In this document: piece by piece, positions 35,730-47,836 of the stretch
How the letters are laid out: each line of letters opens with the position of its first letter
How positions within the stretch are numbered: the first letter of the stretch is position 1
Source of the DNA: Ashinkailepas kermadecensis
Lineage: Eukaryota > Arthropoda > Thecostraca > Neolepadidae
Reading direction: 5' to 3'
NCBI GenBank assembly: GCA_034440615.1
Contig: JAOTOM010005146.1
Location: 79,501-143,500, forward strand
DNA: 64,000 nucleotides
Notes under the pieces: model-generated
What the model was told of the DNA's origin: nothing
The model's input: only the letters and a program-made list of their open reading frames with translations
Database searches by the model: none
Position numbers and translations under genes: made by a program

Positions 35730-37174
35730 GGTAAAACATGGGTAAACCCAAGTTTGCAGATGCGCCCCATAGCCACGTGGTACTGTATCACGTACCATCT
35801 GCTTTCACTAATGTAGCATGGTGACATCAATTGTTCGCGATAGAAGCGAGCCTCTAACCAGTGTACGGGGTCCGCGAAGCTCAGTATCGCCTCTGTTGAG
35901 TTTTTCTCACCAATGTGTGATTCCCAATGCATGTACAATAAGATAGAAGATTGGAAAACAGATGTGTTCATTGAAGCTGACCCAAACGTGGAATACAATT
36001 ACTTCCATTTGATTCATTCGTTGGCACCGACAGCCATTGCTACCGTATCGCTGCAGGGGAGATTGGTGTACATTGATCGCTGCGAGGTAGTGCAATCTGA
36101 GAGCGCGATGACTGTGCCATGGCCAGTCAGGAGTGGCTCCTTAAAATAAAATAGTATGGGTGCTCAAACGGATTATCAACCGATTCATGAAGTCCATCGT
36201 AAGTGCGCATCCATGGCCCTAATCAATGAATCTATTTGAAATTATTGTTTGTACCCAATAATTAAATACGAAGCATACAGTCAGGTCTCAGGTCTAGTAT
36301 AGCATCCCTTAGTCATTATAAAATTACGTTCCACAAAAGAAGACCGGTAGATTGATCAACATTACTAGACTATCATTACATGGAATGTACACTCGGATGT
36401 TTCTGAAGCGTCATACGAAGATGAGAGGAAACGCTATGGCGGTGAATAAACACTGCTCGTTTACATTTTCAGCATGTATTTTGATTCTCTCATGAATGGT
36501 TGCAGCTCATTTGAACGCTATGGCTTCGAAAGTGGCATACAGTTTATTCGCAAATGGCAACCAGTTTCTTGGCACAAGGACAGCACAAGTACTGCTCAAG
36601 CACTCATTGCGAAATACCGAGTTCAAAGATAAGCAAATGTAAATAAACAAAGAGCACTCCTGAAATGAAAGCAAGACAAATTAAAGCTATCTAACCAAGA
36701 CATCGATGTCATTCGTATGCACCCGAAGAAACACATACCCAGAATAGGGGCATCTACGGCAAATTCATACAGGCAATATATTCCGCTACTCGCCCAAACC
36801 CAGTCGTACGGGCTAATACTAGTGCGTGACTTACAGTAAAAGCATGTGATACGAGACTCGATCGCAACATTCCGGCCAGTTTTTTCGGGCGATCTCACCA
36901 GCTCATCGCGACGTAGGCCTCGCACCAAACCCAGTCCCCTCCCGCCTCTGGAATGAGTAGCGCCACGGACTCCGCCATCGTTTCCACCACGCTCAACAGT
37001 GCAATAGTAATATCAAGCGGCGGCCACACACGTCGCACCCGCGCTAAGGCAATTGTATCACTCGGGCCGTGGTCACCGGCACACCTCAGCACCCACCATG
37101 CAAACCGGCACAAAACTCTGCACAACGTAACAATAAATATCGGCCCGCGGCGGTGGGGTGCAGCGGCGTCCCAC
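35730..37174. other. intergenic region between two convergent genes
   Basis: Both flanking genes end here. An AATAAA on the minus strand near 36,543 could serve the NTAN1 gene with a ~0.6-kb 3' untranslated part. AATAAA on the plus strand near 36,444 could serve the upstream gene. A 78-codon frame at 35,913-36,149 has no recognised motif. Confidence 0.45.
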
Positions 37175-40100
37175 TCAGTATCGGATCTGCACCCACTGGC
37201 CCGACAACTCGTCCTTGCGGAAGTAGTGCGGCCGGCCGTCTGGAAAGATGGAGATGGCCGGGAACGGGTGCTCCTGGATGTGTTTGAGTGTGCTCCTCAC
37301 CTGGGGAGAAGGGACGCGTGTCAGTCGCGACCGGCCGAGCGGTGTGCATGTACAGCGGCAAATCACACGCGGCGCTGCACGAGCGCGCGTCATGCGTGTC
37401 TTTTGTGTGAAGATCCCCAACAGCCACCGACACGAGTGTGGACGTGGTTGCCGTCGCCGGCATACCGCCGAGGCCGGACCACTGAGCTCCAGCTGGGGCT
37501 GACACACCAGGTTGGCTGCGCGGCTGCCAGCTGGGGCCACAACTCGGGCTGAAGGCGGATTTGCAGCCAATTGGCGGTTCGGGCTGTAGGCGGGTAGGCA
37601 GGTTGGATGGCGGAGCTGGTTCGGCTAAAATGCGACAATTAAACGTGGCGGAGTCCACGCATTATGGGAGTGATGTTTCCCAAGGAACCAGGGCAGGTAC
37701 ACCAGTCAGTAACACGTCCATCTCATACCAAAGCGCAGACAGGTAGAGGTGCAACGCCACATGCAGCGCCAACGCGGTAAATCCGCAGGTGATCAGCATC
37801 ACTCCATTGCAAATCCACACGCAGATAACACTCGGCATGCTCACACGACCGACAGACACCACCGACACTCAACAGAGACACACGACGACCACACATCGCG
37901 GTCAGCTCACACGACCGACAGACACCACCGACACTCAACAGAAACACACGACGACCACACGACGACCAAACATCGCGGTCAGCTCACACGACCGACAGAC
38001 ACCACCGACACTCAACAGAGACACACGACGACCACACGACGACCAAACATCGCGGTCAGCTCACACGACCGACAGACACCACCGACACTCAACAGAAACA
38101 CACGACGACCACACATCGCGGTCAGCTCACACGACCGACAGACACCACCGACACTCAACAGAGACACACGACGACCACACGACGACCACACATCGCGGTC
38201 AGCTCACACGACCGACAGACACCACCGACACTCAACAGAGACACACGACGACCACACGACGACCAAACATCGCGGTCACCAACCTGCATGGCGAAGTGCG
38301 GCGGCTCCACCTCTGGGCTGGTGGAGAGGTGGGTCAGCAGGAACTCGTCACTCTGCTGTAGCCACAGGTCCACCCCCCGCAGCGGCTCGTAGTTGAACGG
38401 CCCGATCCGCAGCAGACCTTGCTGGCAGTCGTAGATGTCGAGCACCTGGGCAGCAAGCGGCTGGAGGTCAAGCCAGGTCAGACCGAGGCCAATGGCACAC
38501 CGCCACAAGCGGCGGATCGTGTCGCACGGCAGGCGCGATGGTGTTGTCAATTACGTCAGTGGTAGCGGTGATGGATTAGAGGCATCAGTAGTAGCGTTGT
38601 CGCAGTTAGTTATTTAATCGTATGGGCAGATTTAATCATAAGACAGCGTTAGCAGCGTTGACCAACGTGCACTGACACGTTAGTAGTCCTCTCCCATGAC
38701 TCGCACGTCTGTATCACTGATCAACAGGTTATCGACACCACACAGCAGCATGTGGGACTGATCCACAGTTTAACAATATAATACAACACTCATATGTCAC
38801 AATTCCTTAACAATATAGCTACATCCTCAGCCAATACAATTGCAAATCAGGCGCACTCTTTTCTGCAACTTAGCATTTTACTGTGATAATTATAATTACT
38901 GATGGGCTCCAAGCGCGGTGACCTCATGTCGTCAAACTACGCGTCTAAAAGCGACATCCAACAAGGATCAGGGCGACATCATGTCAGGGATAACAATTGA
39001 GAGTGGTTGGTGGAAGTTAACTGAGCTGTCAAGCCATCATCAAACCCAGACCACAATGTGCTCGTCAGAATGACTGCAAATTACAACAGCTGTGACGCCG
39101 AGGTGAGCCAGTAGGCTATAGACCGGCCCCGGGTGTGAGCCGGTCGGCTATAGACCGGCCCCGGGTGTGTGAGCCGGTCGGCTTTAGACCCGCCCAGGGA
39201 GTGTGAGCCGGCCGGCTATAGACCGGCCCCGGGTGTGTGTGAGCCGGCCGGCTGTAGACCGGCCCCGGGTGTGTGAGCCGGCCGGCCACAGACCGGCCCC
39301 GGGTGTGTGAGCCAGTAGGCTATAGACCGGCCCCGGGTGTGTGAGCCGGCCGGCTATAGACCGGCCCCGGGTGTGTGAGCCGGCCGGCTATAGACCGGCC
39401 CCGGGTGTGTGAGCCAGTAGGATATAGACCGGCCCCGGGTGTGTGAGCCGACCGGCTATAGACCGGCCCCGGGTGTGTGAGCCAGTAGGCTATAGACCGG
39501 CCCCGGGTGTGTGAGCCGGCCGGCTATAGACCGGCCCCGGGTGTGTGAGCCGGCCGGCTATAGACCGGCCCGGGTGTGTGAGCCGGCCGGCTATAGACCG
39601 GCCCCGGGTGTGTGAGCCGGCCGGCCACAGACCGGCCCCGGGTGTGTGTGAGCCGGCCGGCTATAGACCGGCCCCGGGTGTGTGTGAGCCGGCCGGCTAT
39701 AGACCGGCCCCGGGTGTGTGAGCCGGCCGGCTATAGACCAGCCCCGGGTGTGTGAGCCGGCCGGCTTCATACCGGCGTAGTACGTGAGCCGACAAGCTTT
39801 AGACCGGCCCGAAGTGGCCGCCGCCACTTGCTCTCACCTGGTGGCCACCCGTGTAGAACCTGGCCGAGCGCAGGCCGATCTCGGGTCCCTTGTCGGGGAA
39901 CGTGGCCGGAAACAGCTCACCCGTCTCCGTGTTCACGCCCACACCGTACACCACCGGCCAGTTCATGCCGGCGCGGATGATGGTGTTGAGGTCGCCTAGG
40001 CAACACGTCACCATGTCCACCTCGTACGGGGACTTCTGGAACGAGTCTGCCGCGAGCCGAAAGGAACGTGTCAGAGTTACGTATCAAACATCCAACGACA

Positions 40101-42073
40101 ACACTCACGAGAGCTCAAAGTGCCGCCGGTGCAGGCGCAGTGCATATCATTTCCCAGTAAGTTCCCTAACCTCAGAGAAATTAGCATCATATCCAAAGTG
40201 GCGCCTACGTTCTTCCGTAAGTGCTGGGCACACCACCAACACACGAATCAACTGAGCAATCGGAGCGACAATAGAGCTTCATAGTGTACACTATTGGGCT
40301 TTGGTTTGTCAGCGCAAGTGAGCGATGCCGAAATACACCCACGATCACCAAGGAGGTAAGCCTTTGATGAGTCAAAGGCAATCGCGCCACAGCAATGGCA
40401 TCATGATATGATAGCCGAAGTCACAATATGACGCCACACCAAAGTTGAGCGCACTGTAATACTTGTATTATGGATTCCATACAAAACCGATACGAAGTTG
40501 ACATGGTACGGATCATGATTTCACAAATTCCACACCACACTAAATACATAGTAACGAATAGTACGCCCACTCACTGAGTAGTGATAAGGTGAGTTCCTCT
40601 GAGACACCTCGCGTATCTCGGAAGCCCCCGGCGAGGTGTAGCTGTACTCTACCAGCTGGATAGCCCATCGACAGCTCCGAGATCCTGTGCAGTATCGTCT
40701 GTATCGACTCCTCGTGTCCGCAGCCATCCAGGTGAGTCATCGCAGTGGCGCCGGACGCTGAAGGACAGTGGTGCAGAGTACTGAGGCCAGATGGCAGCAC
40801 GCACGGCACTAGTCTTCCTCTGTCTACAGTGCGTCGGGTGGTTACGCAGACGTTTGCACCGAGCAGTCAGAGGGTTTGATCTTCAGCTGTCATCTCTCTT
40901 GCCGCGCAGCGACATCACATCCGCCAGGGCTTACCAATGGATCAAATTGAAGGAACCGAAGAAAACTTGATGTTTGGGTGTTGCGGGGAGACGAATATTC
41001 CGCAAACTATGTCGAAGTCAAAGTCATGGAGCAGGCGAAATCAGGAAGACTTCAATATTTCACGGAGAGCACCACATTTAGCCGTCAGCTACCAGCAGAT
41101 GTCTCCAGGCAATTTTCCTAATTTTGCAAAATAATAGCCCCAAAAAGAACATAATACGTAGAAAGGGCTGACGATTTACCACTGGTGGAATTTAGTCCAC
41201 ATCATGCAACGAGTAACGGAACCTGTGTGTCGGAGTACGGCGATGTGACGGGCGGTGTGGTATTTCACCTGTGTATCGAAGCACGGCGATGTGGCAGGCT
41301 GTGTGGTACCTCACCTGTATGTCTGAGCACAGCGATGTGACAGGCGGTGTGGTACCTCACTTGTGTGTCGGAGTACGGCGATGTGACAGGCGGTGTGGTA
41401 CTTCACCTGTGTGTCGGAGTGCGGCGATGTGACAGGCGGTGTGGTACTTCACCTGTGTGTCGGAGTACGGCGATGTGACGGGCGGTGTGGTACTTCACCT
41501 GTGTGTCTGAGCACAGCGATGTGACAGGCGGTGTGGTACCTCACTTGTGTGTCGGAGTACGGCGATGTGACAGGCGGTGTGGTACTTCACCTGTGTGTCG
41601 GAGTGCGGCGATGTGACAGGCGGTGTGGTACTTCACCTGTGTGTCGGAGTACGGCGATGTGACGGGCGGTGTGGTACTTCACCTGTGTGTCGGAGTACGG
41701 CGATGTGACAGGCGGTGTGGTACTTCACCTGTGTGTCGGAGTACGGCGATGTGACGGGCGGTGTGGTACTTCACCTGTGTGTCGGAGTGCGGCGATGTGA
41801 CAGGCGGTGTGGTACCTCACCTGTGTGTCGGAGTACGGCGATGTGGCAGGTGGTGCAGTCGTCGGTGCCCAGGATGGAGACGTTCTTGTCGTGCGGCACC
41901 GTGACAGCCAGCTCGCGCTGGTTGACGTACAGCAGGCCGACAGGGCCGATGCACTTGGCCGGTATGCTGCAGAACTGTCGAGCGCCCTCCTTCAGGTGCG
42001 GGTAGTGTTGGTACAGGGTGCGCGAGTCCTGCGGAATGTCCTCGATCGGGATGCCGCTGATGCACAGCACCAT
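37175..42073 (-). CDS. NTAN1: protein N-terminal asparagine amidohydrolase, five exons
   Basis: Coding exons on the minus strand are 42,073-41,821, 40,757-40,575, 40,046-39,838, 38,445-38,284 and 37,300-37,175. All introns are GT-AG and phases agree (1, 1, 0, 0). The sum is 933 bases, 310 residues, the same length I recall for mammalian NTAN1. The protein converts N-terminal Asn to Asp and so feeds substrates into the arginine branch of the N-degron pathway. Visible family blocks are GLLYVNQRELAV (~46-57), the catalytic-Cys block TTCHIAVLRH (Cys76), MTHLDGCG, VQLHLAGGF, PVVYGVGVNTETGELFPA, LRIGPFNYEP, VDLWLQQSDEFLLTHLSTSP and EPPHF. The start Met aligns with the family start. A TTGCAG just before it suggests an upstream non-coding exon that I did not locate. 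Introns 1, 3 and 4 hold minisatellites. Confidence 0.95.
37845..38275. repeat. 64/76-bp minisatellite in NTAN1 intron 4
   Basis: About six units containing GACAGACACCACCGACACTC. Units differ by an internal 12-bp duplication (ACGACGACCAC type), giving two lengths. The array ends about eight bases from the 5' splice site of exon 4. Confidence 0.9.
39113..39810. repeat. 34-bp GC-rich minisatellite in NTAN1 intron 3
   Basis: About twenty units of the form CTATAGACCGGCCCCGGGTG plus TGTGAGCCGGCCGG. Variants GCCAGTAGG and GCCGGTCGG recur in a higher-order pattern. CCGGCCGG and CCCCGGGG-like parts are self-complementary. The array ends ~30 bases from the 5' splice site of exon 3. Confidence 0.92.
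41225..41820. repeat. 46-bp minisatellite in NTAN1 intron 1, derived from exon 1 end
   Basis: Thirteen units spaced 46 bp lead up to the exon 1 boundary. On the minus strand each unit contains a version of the last ~30 bases of exon 1 (CACATCGCCGTACTCC and GACACACAG) followed by GTGAAGT or GTGAGGT. The true exon end at 41,821 is in effect the fourteenth unit. Each unit therefore carries a donor-like CACACAG|GTGA site. Variants (GTACGG, GTGCGG, GCACAG) recur in order, showing block duplications. Confidence 0.92.
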
Positions 42074-43180
42074 CCTGCAACACAACACGGCATACGTCAC
42101 GGCACGGTCGGACCTGGACCCGAATGTCTCCTACAACATCAGCGCCACTCGGCACCCAACCGGTCTGAATATCATCAGCGCACCCCCTCCGCTACCAGCA
42201 TTCTACCACACGCTGCACAAATTAGTAGCTATTCCTCTCAGCTTCTACTCGGCTAATTTTGACCGGCATGAAAACAGCCGTACACCTTTAAAGTGCACGG
42301 CTAAAGGTTTCCTTGCACACCATCATAACAAGTTGATGAACAGGACAAGACTATATGGCTCGGCGTCTCGGAAAGGTGTCACATGACAGAACGTGTCCGA
42401 GACGGTGACATGTCCGACACGACACCCGAGATGATCAGTACATTTCAGGTTTTCACATTCAATTTTGAGACAACCAAATACGCAGCTATCGCTTGCGAAT
42501 TGCCTACTTTGGTTCCACGCAAACATTTCGCCAGGGTGCAGCGAAAACAAGAAGTTTGTGAACGACAGGTCGTGAGCACTGGTCCACAGGCAGCCCTCAT
42601 GCTCGGCCACCACCACCCAGTGGCTACAAGCTCCTGGGTACGAACCGGCCGAGAAGATTTCATCCTTGAACAGAATCGCACCATCGCCCCACGATGGGGT
42701 TACGTACACATTGCTAACATCCCGTACATAATGCCGACCGTAGCTGGCTGACGAGACTCATGGATGCAGAACGTGTCAGGTGAAAAACAACAAGCTGGAT
42801 GTCCAATGTTGCGTAACATTTTATAACCCGGCCACAGTTTAATTTGCTGTTCACCTAAGTCAAAAATAATCAGAAAGCCAGTGGACAAGGCTTGCTCTAT
42901 CCATGAGCTGCATATGAGCCTGCAGTCATGGTTGGGCGAGCAGTTGGCCCCCAGATAGATATGAACAAGATTGCAAATTAGTAGCTAGTTCGTGGCTATC
43001 ACTAAGCAGCGCGTAGAGCAAAACTTGAATAATTACAAACAATAATCAAACATCCGTGGTGGCACAATGTACGGTCGTCAGCACTCCTCCACAAGTTGCC
43101 GGCGGTGGCAGACATCCTCGGCGGAGGCGTTCGCACTGCCTCCCCACCGGGCCGACCATCAGGCATATGTCGCCCAGTGC
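42074..43180. other. region upstream of NTAN1
   Basis: Expected to hold the NTAN1 5' exon or promoter, but no clear signal is found. Antisense-overlapping frames at 42,323-42,751 have no recognised domain. Confidence 0.4.
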
Positions 43181-43320
43181 CAGCCCACTCCCACCTCCTC
43201 ACGCTGACACGACGTTCCGTCGAGACGGCCACAGGTCCCTACATGAGCCGCGCCAGCCCACTCCCACTTCCTCACGCCGACACGACGCTCCGTCGAGACG
43301 GAAATCGGCCCCTGTATAAA
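43180..43320. repeat. ~75-bp tandem duplication
   Basis: CCCACTCCCAC-TCCTCACGC and CGTCGAGACGG occur twice, about 75 bp apart. Confidence 0.7.
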
Positions 43321-43554
43321 CCCTACCACCGAGGGCCGATGTTGTCCACAGCCACCGATGGACAAGATAAAAACTACCAACGGCTCTGCCTTTGCGGTAT
43401 GAATTGCGCCTCCAAAGTCGAAATGTTGACATTATCAGCGTTAACAATACGTGTACATTTACTCGTGCATTGATGATCGTGTATCAATGGCTTATGCCGA
43501 TGTGTATTACTGAGTGGGTTGAGTAAAGGATGGGGTGGGTTGGGGAAAGGCTGG

Positions 43555-43815
43555 GGCGGGTTGGGGGTACATTTCGGGATGCGTCAGTCACTGGAAGAAC
43601 TTGTGCTAATCATTATCACCGGTCACTTTGGGACAGGGTTGTCAGTCACTGGAATCCCTTGTGCTAGTGTTTATTACTGGGTCGGTTGGGGCATGGCTCG
43701 GGGTGCATCAGTTACAGGAGGGGTTTGTGTTAGTGCTCATTACTGTGTCAGGTCAGGTGCATCAGTCACTGGAAGGGCTTGTATTAATGCTCAGTATTGC
43801 ATTCGGTCGGTTGGG
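43555..43815 (+). repeat. degenerate ~75-bp tandem repeat
   Basis: Four units share CATCAGTCACTGGAAG and TTGTGCTAGTG-like blocks with many substitutions. Confidence 0.6.
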
Positions 43816-43929
43816 GTAAGGCGCGCCACTCAGCGGAAGGACGTACCGCACCCAATGCTTCGGCTGCAGTCGCTGTGTAGCGCCCCCATCTTTACTGAGC
43901 TTAACTGTCAGTCCTGGGGAAACTAGACA

Positions 43930-44760
43930 CAGGGTATAACAGTCCATATGCGATAACTATTTATTTCTGAGCTGCAGCACCCACAACTTTGGCGCCGGTA
44001 TTTTTACTTCGGACGAGACAAAGCGCTGATCCCCTCAGGGGTGCATCGAACAGCATGCATTCGCCGGCAGTGGCGTCGCCGACCACGGCAGCTCTCGCAG
44101 GGCTCAGAGGTCCCGCCGTCCGCGGCTCCTCCCACGGTCACGCCGCAGCCAATCACGGCACAGTGTGGCGTCGCAGGTTCCTTGCAGCGGAGGCGGCCCC
44201 AGCGCGGGTGAGTCGAGAGAGAACGGCCCCTAACAGCCCGCACGACAACCGGCGTGAGACAGCCGGCCAGAATTGATGGTATGGCAGACCAACACAGGTC
44301 AGGAATGCCAGTCCGTGGTGGGGCGTCAGCTTTCTTTTGCGTCCTTGGCATACACGTAAGACCGTTTCACAACAGAGCGCCGCCGCGTTTCTCGTTAGCG
44401 CCGTGGGAGCACGCCGTTGCATACAGAGCGCCCACCCTCACCAACGCATCTCTTGGTGAACGCCCGACAAATCTGCTGCGTGCCAACACGCCTGACTCGC
44501 CCCACCCTCCGGCCGGCCAGCGTCGGGTGGTGGCCGTCGGGCTGGTGGCGGCCGCACCCTTCACATCTCGGCGCATCTCCAGCCGCGGGCGGGCGGCGCC
44601 GCGCAGCGAGCAGCGGCGCTGATCGCGCCGCGCGATCCATCTCCATAGTGGAGATCGGGTCGACACACAAAAACGCGCGTAAAAACGGGCCGCGCAGCCG
44701 GTTAAGTGGTCGGCCCGAAAACGGTGACAGACCACGGGCCGGGTGGAGAGCGCTGACCTG
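43930..44760. other. GC-rich stretch without gene
   Basis: CpG-rich sequence with long frames open on both strands at once, which is a composition effect. No conserved motif is seen. Confidence 0.4.
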
Positions 44761-44763
44761 ACC

Positions 44764-45055
44764 GGCCGCCCGGGAGAGTCGACCACGGCGAAACCGGCAC
44801 CGCTTACCGACCACCCACCCATCAGGACGACAGCTACCACATTGGTACAGCAGCCACCGGCCGTCCGGGAGAGTCGACCACGGCGAAACCGGCACCGCTT
44901 ACCGACCACCCACCCATCAAGACGACAGCTACCACATTGGTACAGCAGCCACCGGCCGTCCGGGAGAGTCGACCACGGCGAAACCGGCACCGCTTACCGA
45001 CCACCCACCCATCAAGACGACAGCTACCACATTGGTACAGCAGCCACCGGCCGTT
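44764..45055 (+). repeat. 95-bp tandem repeat, three units
   Basis: GGCCGTCCGGGAGAGTCGAC recurs at 44,764, 44,859 and 44,954, with a fourth start at 45,049. Copies are nearly identical, so the array is young. Confidence 0.93.
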
Positions 45056-45187
45056 CGGGGCGGACATAGCATCCTAGACGGACAGCAGCAGTCAGGAAGA
45101 TGGCCGCCCAGGCTAGACCAGCCGGGGCTCGGCCGTCCAGGGCAGAACGGTGGGCGGTGGGCAGCATCAGTCGATACGGCTGCCCAG

Positions 45188-45510
45188 GGTAGATCAGTCG
45201 GGGTACCGCCGGCCTGTGCGGACCGGTGTGCAGCCTCAGTCAGTGACACGAGGCCAGGTGTCGGCAGGGTAGATCAGTCGGGGTACCGCCGGCCTGTGCG
45301 GACCGGCGTGTAGCCTCAGTCAGTGACACGAGGCCAGGTGTCGGCAGGGTAGATCAGTCGGGGTACAGCCGGCCTGTGCGGACCGGTGTGCAGCCTCAGT
45401 CAGTGACACGAGGCCAGGTGTCGGCAGGGTAGATCAGTCGGGGTACAGCCGGCCTGTGCGGACCGGTGTGCAGCCTCAGTCAGTGACACGAGGCCAGGTG
45501 TCGGCAGGAG
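45188..45510 (+). repeat. 80-bp tandem repeat, four units
   Basis: GGTAGATCAGTCGGGGTAC recurs at 45,188, 45,268, 45,348 and 45,428. The flanking unit on the left is partial. Confidence 0.93.
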
Positions 45511-45753
45511 ATGAGCCGGTCGCCGCCAGCCGACCACACTGTGTTTGGTCGGAACCTGACGAGTCTGTGACCGCGGCCGGCTGTGCCGCGCAACAGACAA
45601 AACCTCGAGACGGCCAGAGCTGACCGCGTCGGCACGGCACGCCACAACTCCGGCAGCTGTGTCTCCGCACGTACGACGCTGCTGCAGTCATTTGTCTGCA
45701 GACGGAATTTTTCAAAGAACAAATGAGTACCCACTAAATCACGGCGTGAAGGT

Positions 45754-45811
45754 TTTATTGGTTATTGGAGGTTTATGGGCGCATCGACTGCAGTGGTCAT
45801 GCAGTGCCCAT
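45754..45811 (-). mobile_element. short hairpin retroposon, copy 4
   Basis: 58 bp with tail CCAATAACCAATAAA on the minus strand. Flanks are GGCGTGAAGGT (45,743-45,753) and GGTGTGAAGGT (45,812-45,822), 10 of 11 bases equal. Confidence 0.6.
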
Positions 45812-45829
45812 GGTGTGAAGGTGGATACA

Positions 45830-46880
45830 CGAGTTTTCTGACCTTTCCGCTACCTACGAAAATTGTGCACCCCAAACCAAAATGTACTTATTTGGTTGTT
45901 GTGAGCAAACCGCCTGCGGTTGCCAGCCATGACCCAATACTGTCAGGCACAGCAATTTCACTTGATGAATCGGTGATCATAATTGACTGTTAACTTCGCA
46001 TCATTCGTTGAATTTTTTGCGTTTTGTTTATATTCATTGCATTATTCTGATGAAATGCTATGCTTCGACGATAAAGCTGGAATTGAAAGATTCCACAATG
46101 CACTCAACTTAACCGGGTGCACTTGTTAAGTGAACAGGTGAGGGGCACTTTCAGCGCAATGCTTGAGTTTTGAAAAGAGAATATCGAGGGGGCCACATCG
46201 ACATCGAATGTCCACCTATGTGGATTGTGAATAGCTGACCGAACCAGGACCCAACTTTCAGACCAAGCTTGTGAAAAACAGAATCGGCCGATAGCATATG
46301 CTTAATGTAAATGAGTCATTACGACGAATGAATTCAGTGCCGCTTTGGATGCATCGCTGTTAACGACACCACATTGGAAAGGTGGGAAGAATACTCGAGA
46401 TGGACCGTTTAATGTTCGCCGAATAGGCCAGTGACTTCACCAGTCAGCTGCCTAGGACGCTCCATGGTATACCTCTAAATACTGAAAACAGGCGTGTCGG
46501 TCCAGGTTCAGCCAGCGTGAGACGTGGACGCTTCAGCGACGGCCAACGAAATGTCTTCTTCGGATTGATATTCGAGGTTGTCATTAACAACCGGAAGTGT
46601 ATTAGCAACGCACTATGACGTCCATCACATCACGGGTCTCATCACAAACATGGTCTTCCGCCGACACCACCTCCGGAAGGACAGATCCTCTCCACACACC
46701 TATTTCATCCTTCCTGGCGCCAGTTCTCTCCACTATATAGCAATCTTCTCCCATTCCCGGCACAGACAGCTCCCTGCCGAACATGGCGTATGCATATCAA
46801 ACTTAGATGCACCATGCATATTTATATACTTAGCATTGGTGCCATGCTCCGTCACGGTCCGTTTTGTCTGCTTCCCCGCT
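45830..46880. other. no gene recognised
   Basis: AT/GC-mixed sequence with frames of at most ~105 codons and no motif. Confidence 0.4.
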
Positions 46881-46884
46881 CACT

Positions 46885-46940
46885 ATGGGCGCTAAATGAC
46901 CAAACCTGGTCGATGCGCCTTAAAACTCAAATAACTAACC
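46885..46940 (+). mobile_element. short hairpin retroposon, copy 5
   Basis: Begins ATGGGCGCTAAATGACC and ends in a tail CAAATAACTAACCGACC. The stems pair well. The target duplication could not be resolved; CCGCTC on both sides at a greater distance is only weak support. Confidence 0.6.
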
Positions 46941-47167
46941 GACCAACCCCGCCCACCGCTCGGTTTATGCCGCGTACAACCGTCAAGAGCTGCCCCCCCC
47001 CCCCCTCCCATCGGACTGACAACAGCCACGCAGCCGCTCGACCTCGGGGCACACAAGTTGCGTGGCATGACGGCATAACCACGTGACCGGCAGCTGGCTG
47101 CCTGTCCATTAGCGGATGCTGGCTGGATCAGCACCTTATATGCCCAATCATAAAACTGTCTTAACCG

Positions 47168-47223
47168 TGTGTGATTTGGGTTTTAGGGCGCACCGACCAT
47201 GGTAGATCATTTAGCGCCCATTT
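47168..47223 (-). mobile_element. short hairpin retroposon, copy 6 (best bounded)
   Basis: 56 bp framed by TAAAACTGTCTTAACCG at 47,151-47,167 and 47,224-47,240, a perfect 17-bp target duplication. The lower stem GGGCGC/GCGCCC pairs fully. The tail on the minus strand is CTAAAACCCAAATCACACA. Confidence 0.85.
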
Positions 47224-47774
47224 TAAAACTGTCTTAACCGAAAAAATGCACGGAGTTGGGCGATAACTTTGCGATAGAGGCTGTTGAAAACAACATTAGA
47301 AGACCCGAGACCTCGCCAACATACGAAAAACAAGGACGCACTTCTGTAAGGTCAATTAATTGTGTTTCATCATGTACAAAAGCACAAGTCATTTAAATTA
47401 CGGAAAAAAGGACGTCAGTATTTTTCTTACCATGGTGTAACAGGTTCCAGGTCTTGATTCTGAATGACTGAATTAGAACGTGAAATGCTCTAGCAAAAAG
47501 AAGAAAAGCTATCGATTTGCAAAAGCGTGGCGGTTCAGTGGGACGGCTCACGTGAGCTCTTGCATATAGACAGGATCGACTCCGTCGGGCTTTGCCCCTG
47601 CTCGTAATAAACAACTTGCCGTTGAGGGTCGCTACAAGTGTGATTCAAACACAAATGATCCACGGGGAGCCCAATTGAAGAGCTAAGTTTCTTCTGATAT
47701 GCCAAAGCGACCAACAGGCAAGGGAGCTACCACCGAACGGCGCTGATACGGGCGTGAGACTAGCACACCTTCCA

Positions 47775-47836
47775 ATACCAGCCTGTAGACGATGCACACC
47801 TTCCAATACCACCCTGTAGACGATGCACACCTGCCC
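47775..47836 (+). repeat. 31-bp duplication
   Basis: CACACCTTCCAATACCA-CCTGTAGACGATG is present twice in tandem. Confidence 0.8.

Noticed and set aside
37845..38275. A CRISPR array
   Set aside because: Units are directly adjacent, without unique spacers, and lie in an animal intron.
44367..44990. A 207-codon minus-strand gene
   Set aside because: It overlaps the 95-bp tandem repeat, and similar frames are open on the other strand because of high GC.
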